A program made the position numbers and the translations under genes. Under the pieces are notes generated by a model. The model saw nothing but the letters and a program-made list of their open reading frames with translations, was not told the origin of the DNA and ran no database searches. Of a stretch of 64,000 nt of DNA, positions 59,678 through 64,000 are shown one piece after another. This DNA comes from Paracoccus aestuariivivens. GTDB lineage: Bacteria > Pseudomonadota > Alphaproteobacteria > Rhodobacterales > Rhodobacteraceae. The stretch spans positions 148,328 through 212,327 of the forward strand of contig NZ_WMIE01000006.1 of assembly GCF_009711225.1 (NCBI RefSeq), read 5' to 3'. Numbering within the stretch: the first letter of the stretch is position 1; each line of letters begins with the position of its first letter.

Positions 59678-59984
59678 GAGCCTTCATCCCTTCACACAGC
59701 GATGATCCATGAATCCGACTGTGACACCGCAAGCGGGGAAAATCTTGCCGATTCTATGCCCGAAAGGCCGATCCATTCGAAGAATTCACCGGATTTCACG
59801 GCATGGGCGCGTTTCCGATGCGGGGAAACCCGCGCGCCGATAAATCATCGCGTGCCCGCTCGACACCGGAAAATCCGGCGTTACAAGAACTGGTCCGGAT
59901 TCCTATCGTGGAAAGAACGGGTCCGGCATGCATCCATCAATTTGTCGTTTGCGACCAGCATGAACTGAAAGACCAACACACATC
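59678..59984. other. Intergenic region between ald and terC-like gene, with structured leader
   Basis: 307 bases without a gene. An extended hairpin is present at 59806-59838: GGCGCG/CGCGCC and TTTCC/GGAAA, with a four-base bulge, and its inner end can refold as GCGGG-GAAA-CCCGC. A second stem, CCGGA-AAA-TCCGG, lies near 59865. The right part leads to the TerC start without a strong ribosome-binding site (GAAAGACC). I looked for the yybP-ykoY manganese riboswitch, common before TerC/YjbE genes, and did not find its conserved loops. Confidence 0.5.
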
Positions 59985-60650
59985 ATGGAAATATTTACCA
60001 CAGAGGGGCTGAGCGCCCTTCTTGCCGTCATCGGGATCGACCTCGTGCTGGCTGGCGACAATGCGATCGTGATCGGGCTTGCGGCTGCGGGCTTGCCCAA
60101 GGAAATGCGCCCGCGTGCCATCTTCATCGGGATCATCGCGGCAACCGTCCTGCGCATCGTGTTCGCGGTCATGGCGACGCAGCTTTTGCAGATCGTCGGC
60201 CTGTTGCTGGCGGGCGGCATCCTGCTGCTATGGGTGTGCTGGAAAATGTGGCGCGAGTTGCGCACCAGCGCCGCCGAGGAACACGCCGCCGAGGAAGCCT
60301 TGGCCGATCATGACATCGACGGCGACGGCGCGATCGGCAAAGGCGCTCCGCAAAAGACGCTGCGTCAGGCCGTGACCCAGATCATCATCGCCGATGTCTC
60401 GATGAGTCTGGACAACGTGCTGGCCGTCGCGGGGGCCGCGCGCGAGCATATGACGGTTCTGGTCATCGGGCTGGTCCTGTCCATCGCCCTGATGGGGCTG
60501 GCCGCGACATTCATCGCACGGCTGCTGAACCGGCATCGCTGGATCGCCTATGTCGGCCTTGCGGTCATCTTCTACGTCGCGCTGAAAATGATCTGGGAAG
60601 GCGCGCATGACATCGAGCCCTTCATCCGTCACGCCTTGGCGCAGGGCTGA
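59985..60650 (+). CDS. TerC family integral membrane protein (YjbE type)
   Basis: 221 residues with about seven transmembrane helices. Characteristic segments: IGIDLVLAGDNAIVIGLAAA near residue 17 and QIIIADVSMSLDNVLAVAGA near 128, each containing the acidic-Asn pair that marks TerC-type metal exporters (several handle manganese). A cytoplasmic loop (about 100-118) holds DHDIDGDGAIGKG, an EF-hand-like run of acidic residues lacking the final Glu. The gene is monocistronic and ends at a strong terminator. A role in metal efflux or loading of exported proteins is likely. Confidence 0.88.
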   Translation: MEIFTTEGLSALLAVIGIDLVLAGDNAIVIGLAAAGLPKEMRPRAIFIGIIAATVLRIVFAVMATQLLQIVGLLLAGGILLLWVCWKMWRELRTSAAEEHAAEEALADHDIDGDGAIGKGAPQKTLRQAVTQIIIADVSMSLDNVLAVAGAAREHMTVLVIGLVLSIALMGLAATFIARLLNRHRWIAYVGLAVIFYVALKMIWEGAHDIEPFIRHALAQG

Positions 60651-60666
60651 TCCCACTTTGAAACCG

Positions 60667-60695
60667 GCGGTCCGGCCATAACCGGCCGACCGCTT
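60667..60695 (+). other. Hairpin between terC-like stop and its terminator
   Basis: GCGGTC and GACCGC, continued inside by GGCC/GGCC with a bulged C, form a stable stem (about 60667-60695) in front of the T-tailed terminator. It may act as a 3' stabiliser for the terC mRNA. Confidence 0.4.
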
Positions 60696-60708
60696 TGATC
60701 AAAATGAC

Positions 60709-60745
60709 CAAGGGCAGATCATCACTGATCTGCCCTTGTTTTTTT
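60709..60745 (+). terminator. Rho-independent terminator after the terC-like gene
   Basis: CAAGGGCAGATCA (60709-60721), loop TCAC, TGATCTGCCCTTG (60726-60738), then TTTTTTT (60739-60745): a 13-bp perfect stem with T-run. On the other strand the stem is followed by GTCATTTTGATC, so it may also stop acnB transcription in part. Confidence 0.93.
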
Positions 60746-60791
60746 CATCGCCATGCGTCAGCCGCGCCGCTTCGGCACGGCTGTCAGGGCA

Positions 60792-63581
60792 TTAGAACTG
60801 GATCGAACGCGCCATGCCGGGGTTTTCCAGCGGCGGGGCGAATTTGGTCAGCTCGATGCCTTCGACGGCAGCCTTGTATTCATCCGCGCTGGGGGTGCGG
60901 CCAAGGATCGCCGACAGCACGACAACCGGGGTCGAGGCGAGCAGCGATTCACCCTTCTTCTCGGCGGTGTCTTCCACGACGCGGCCCTGGAACAGGCGGG
61001 TCGAGGTCGCCAGAACGGTGTCGCCTTTCGCGGCCTTTTCCTGGTTGCCCATGCACAGGTTGCAGCCGGGACGTTCGAGATACAGGATGTTCTCGTATTC
61101 GGTGCGGGCAGCGCTTTTGGGCAGCAGATCGTCGAACTCGAAGCCCGAATATTTCTGCAGGATTTCCCAGTCACCCTCGGCTTTCAGCTCGTCGATGATG
61201 TTATAGGTCGGGGCCGCGACGACCAGAGGGGCCTTGAACTCGACCTTGCCTTGGGCCTTTTCGACGTTTTTCAGCATCTGCGCGACGATTTTCATGTCGC
61301 CCTTGTGGACCATGCAGGAACCGACAAAGCCCAGATCGACCTTTTTCGTGCCGCCGTAGTAGGAAACCGGGCGGATCGTGTCATGGGTGTAGCGCTTGGA
61401 GACGTCGGCGTTGTTCACGTCGGGGTCGGCGATCATCGGCTCGTCGATCAGGTCCAGATCCACGACGACCTCGGCGAAGTATTTCGCATTGGCGTCGGGG
61501 GCCAGCGCGGGTTTCTCGCCCGAGCGGATCTCGGCGATGCGGGCGTCCGCCTTGGCGATCAGACCGGCCAGCGTGCGCGCAGCATTGTCCATGCCCTTGT
61601 CGATCATGATCTGGATGCGCGACTTGGCGATTTCCAGCGACTCGATCAGGGTGTCATCCTGCGAAATGCAGATCGACGCCTTGGCCTTCATCTCGGCGGT
61701 CCAGTCGGTGAAGGTGAAGGCTTGGTCGGCCAGCAGCGTGCCGATATGGACCTCGATCACGCGGCCTTGGAAGACGTTGTCGCCGCATTGCTTCAGCATC
61801 TGCGCCTGTGTCGCATGGACCACGTCGCGGAAGTCCATATGCGGCTGCATCGTGCCCTTGAAGGTCACTTTCACCGATTGCGGGATCGGCATGGTCGCCT
61901 CGCCCGTGGCCAGAGCCAGTGCGACGGTGCCAGAATCCGCACCGAAGGCCACGCCTTTCGACATGCGGGTGTGGCTGTCGCCGCCGACGATGATCGCCCA
62001 GTCATCCACGGTGATATCGTTCAGCACCTTATGGATCACGTCGGTCATCGAGTGATAGACGCCCTTCGGGTCGCGCGCCGTGATCACACCGAAATTATTC
62101 ATGAATTTCATGAGTTTCGGAATGTTCGCCTGCGCCTTCTTGTCCCAGACCGAGGCGGTGTGGCAGCCCGACTGGTAAGCGCCATCGACGATCGGCGAGA
62201 TGACGGTTGCGGCCATCGCCTCAAGTTCCTGCGCGGTCATCAGACCGGTGGTGTCCTGCGAGCCGACGATGTTGACGCGAACGCGCACGTCCGAACCGGC
62301 ATGTAGGGTTTTGCCACCCAGAACGCCCACGGCGTTACGGTTGAAAATCTTCTCGACGGCGGTCAGGCCTTGACCCTCGACCGAAAGCTCTTTGTTCGGG
62401 GCGAAGACGGGGGTCGGCTCGACGCCCAGCGTTTCGGCGGCAAAGGTCTGCAACTTCTTGCCGAAGACGATGGCATAGGAGCCACCAGCCTTCATGAACT
62501 CGACCTTCTGGGGGGTGAAGGCCGAGGCGATATCGACCAGTTCCTTGCCGGATTCGTCGCAAAGCTTCTTGTTTTTGGCGTCGATGGTCAGGACGGTGCC
62601 AGTCTCGACCGAATAGGTCTGTTCGAGGATCGGGTTGCCGTCGTTGTTCAGGATCGGCTTGCCGTCCTCATCGGTCTTCTTGACCCAGTTTTTCAGGTTC
62701 AGGCCGATGCCGCCGGTCACGTCGACCGTGGTGGCGAAGATCGGCGAAATGCCGTTGGTGCCTGCAACAACCGGTGCGATATTGACGAAGGGCACATAGG
62801 GGCTGGCCTGCTTGCCGGCCCAAAGTGCCACGTTGTTCACGCCCGACATGCGCGAGGAGCCCACGCCCATCGTGCCTTTTTCGGCGATCAGCATGACGCG
62901 CTTGCCCGGATGTTTGGCTTGCAGCGCCTGAATTTCGGCCTGAGCCTCGGGGGTGATCATGCATTTGCCGTGCAGCTCGCGGTCCGAGCGCGAGTGGGCT
63001 TGGTTGCCGGGCGACAGCAGGTCGGTCGAGATATCGCCTTCGGCGGCGATATAGGTCACGACCTTGATCTCGTCCTCGACTGCCGGAAGCTTGGTGAAGA
63101 ACTCGGCTTTGGCATAGCTTTCCAGCACGTCCTTGGCGACGGCATTGCCAGCCTTATAGGCATCGCCCAGACGGGCCATGTCGGCGTCGTAAAGGAAGAC
63201 CTGCGTCTTCAGCACGTCACCGGCTTGCGCGGCGATAGCGGCATCGTCACCCAGCGCGAGGTCCAGCAGAACCTCGACCGAGGGGCCGCCCTTCATGTGC
63301 GACAGCAGCTCAAACGCGAAAGCCGGCGTGATCTCGGCAACGATGGCATCGCCCAGAATGATCCGTTTCAGGAACTGCGCCTTGACGCCTGCGGCGCTGG
63401 TCGTGCCGGGCAAAGTGTTGTAGACGAAGAATTGCAGCGATGCGTCACGATGCGGGCTTCCGGCATCTTCGATCTGGACGATAAGCTCTTCCACAAGCGC
63501 GCCGTCGTCGATGGGCTTGGGGTGCAGTCCTTCGCCTTTGCGGGTTTCGATTTCGGTTAGGTAGTCGGTGTACAAGCTCAT
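60792..63581 (-). CDS. acnB: Bifunctional aconitate hydratase 2 / 2-methylisocitrate dehydratase (AcnB)
   Basis: 929 residues. N-terminal HEAT-like domain (about 1-160), swivel domain (VMLIAEKGTMGVGSSRMSGV), then the catalytic domains with NIVGSQDTTGLMTAQELEAM, GGDSHTRMSKGVAFGADSGT and FVGSCMVHKGDM; the 4Fe-4S cluster cysteines are the Cys of GSCMVHKG and both in ERPGCNLCMGNQEKA. This is AcnB, not AcnA, by domain order. It is about 60 residues longer than E. coli AcnB, with an insert near residues 310-350 (DGKPILNNDGNPILEQT). It isomerises citrate to isocitrate and may serve the methylcitrate cycle. Confidence 0.96.
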   Translation of the reverse strand: MSLYTDYLTEIETRKGEGLHPKPIDDGALVEELIVQIEDAGSPHRDASLQFFVYNTLPGTTSAAGVKAQFLKRIILGDAIVAEITPAFAFELLSHMKGGPSVEVLLDLALGDDAAIAAQAGDVLKTQVFLYDADMARLGDAYKAGNAVAKDVLESYAKAEFFTKLPAVEDEIKVVTYIAAEGDISTDLLSPGNQAHSRSDRELHGKCMITPEAQAEIQALQAKHPGKRVMLIAEKGTMGVGSSRMSGVNNVALWAGKQASPYVPFVNIAPVVAGTNGISPIFATTVDVTGGIGLNLKNWVKKTDEDGKPILNNDGNPILEQTYSVETGTVLTIDAKNKKLCDESGKELVDIASAFTPQKVEFMKAGGSYAIVFGKKLQTFAAETLGVEPTPVFAPNKELSVEGQGLTAVEKIFNRNAVGVLGGKTLHAGSDVRVRVNIVGSQDTTGLMTAQELEAMAATVISPIVDGAYQSGCHTASVWDKKAQANIPKLMKFMNNFGVITARDPKGVYHSMTDVIHKVLNDITVDDWAIIVGGDSHTRMSKGVAFGADSGTVALALATGEATMPIPQSVKVTFKGTMQPHMDFRDVVHATQAQMLKQCGDNVFQGRVIEVHIGTLLADQAFTFTDWTAEMKAKASICISQDDTLIESLEIAKSRIQIMIDKGMDNAARTLAGLIAKADARIAEIRSGEKPALAPDANAKYFAEVVVDLDLIDEPMIADPDVNNADVSKRYTHDTIRPVSYYGGTKKVDLGFVGSCMVHKGDMKIVAQMLKNVEKAQGKVEFKAPLVVAAPTYNIIDELKAEGDWEILQKYSGFEFDDLLPKSAARTEYENILYLERPGCNLCMGNQEKAAKGDTVLATSTRLFQGRVVEDTAEKKGESLLASTPVVVLSAILGRTPSADEYKAAVEGIELTKFAPPLENPGMARSIQF

Positions 63582-63962
63582 GACGATCCCTACGAGTTAG
63601 TGCCGTATTAAGCTAGAACCAGGCCGTAAGAACAACTTGCGAGCGAGGGTAAGCTAATTGTATGCCGATGTATACCAAGCATGGCAGGGTCGCAAGTGGT
63701 TCGACGTCGGCATATTGTCCGGAAACGGCGAAGTCGAGCATCAGATGATCTGATCCCGCATCAGGATTCCGCCACGGCGGTGACGGCCTAAACCTCGAGG
63801 GGCCAGTGGAAACCCGTCCGCGCCGCGTCAGCCGATTAGGGCCGATGGCGCGGTGCTTCGGAATACATAATTCTCATTACCGCGCAACAACTTGCCGTAG
63901 TGGCACATTCCATTCTGGAAAGCATCACTGGATAGATTCCTGATGCACTTCAGGAGGATGTC
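63582..63962. other. Intergenic region upstream of acnB, with a perfect palindrome
   Basis: 381 bases without a recognisable gene. It must contain the acnB promoter (minus strand) and that of the partial gene at 63963. ATCAGAT-G-ATCTGAT (63740-63754) is a perfect 15-bp palindrome; TGTATGCCGATGTATACC near 63659 is a partial inverted repeat. The stretch 63601-63670 is A/T-richer than the coding DNA. No ORF of note, tRNA or terminator was seen. Confidence 0.5.
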
Positions 63963-64000
63963 ATGAGGCGCCCGCTCACCAACCTGACGCTGGACGAGCG
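63963..64000 (+). CDS. Start of a gene cut by the window edge
   Basis: ATG at 63963 lies six bases after a strong CAGGAGG ribosome-binding site and opens MRRPLTNLTLDE before the window ends. Twelve codons are too few to assign a family. The site is credible because of the ribosome-binding sequence and the long upstream gap. Confidence 0.5.
   Translation, partial: MRRPLTNLTLDE

Noticed and set aside
1..64000. tRNA or rRNA genes, CRISPR arrays, insertion sequences
   Set aside because: No cloverleaf with the usual T-loop, no regularly spaced repeats and no transposase-like protein were found on reading both strands.

Overview
The window reads as a dense, high-GC (mid-60s % by eye) alphaproteobacterial sequence, most like Rhodobacteraceae and the Paracoccus group. 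The reasons are the abundance of TRAP, TTT and ABC uptake systems, a DUF6525-like small protein, ATGA-coupled operons, and a complete repABC replication/partition locus. repABC is the replication system of alphaproteobacterial megaplasmids and chromids, so the window probably comes from a secondary replicon. The same stretch carries an AcnB-type aconitase and an alanine dehydrogenase, which makes a chromid more likely than a dispensable plasmid. I saw no rRNA, tRNA, CRISPR array or insertion sequence.

Layout. 1-2815: TRAP transporter, with the solute receptor cut by the window edge. 2831-8624: YbhGFSR-type ABC-2 efflux system with a divergent CecR/TetR regulator. 8767-11222: TonB-dependent receptor and a convergent MarR regulator. 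11298-14535: zinc-limitation module (COG0523 GTPase, DUF1007, NicO permease) around one Zur-like box that overlaps two divergent promoters. 14616-24749: organosulfur scavenging block, with a taurine-type ABC transporter, two SfnB/DszC-like oxidoreductases and an NtaA/DszA-like monooxygenase, and facing it a MetNIQ-like transporter with two receptors. Both operons are preceded by the same 13-bp element, which lies inside a small ORF. 25033-28506: repA-repB-ctRNA-repC with two parS-like palindromes.

28521-36871: a LacI regulator and a seven-gene operon mixing sugar enzymes (Gfo/Idh/MocA, TIM-barrel isomerase, DUF4432, SDR) with CoA enzymes (CaiB/BaiF transferase, enoyl-CoA hydratase) and a solute-binding-like protein without a signal peptide. 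36896-37520: ParDE toxin-antitoxin pair. 37456-41854: DMT exporter/AraC, and ArgP-like LysR/LysE with a DHDPS-family aldolase. 41864-50247: LysR, a TTT transporter and an acid-sugar module (COG4091 SAF dehydrogenase, Asp/Glu racemase-like protein, OtnK, OtnC). 50326-52142: CorA/ZntB transporter and an orphan protein. 52155-55857: FbpABC-like transporter. 56026-64000: basic amino acid decarboxylase, alanine dehydrogenase, TerC/YjbE protein, AcnB aconitase and the first codons of another gene.

The content is nutrient acquisition (metal, sulfur, carboxylates, sugar acids) arranged around a replication origin. The least explained parts are the LacI-controlled sugar/CoA operon, the shared upstream element of the two sulfur operons, the variant OtnK/OtnC module and the orphan protein at 51465. 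All functional assignments come from reading motifs by eye; no database search was run.
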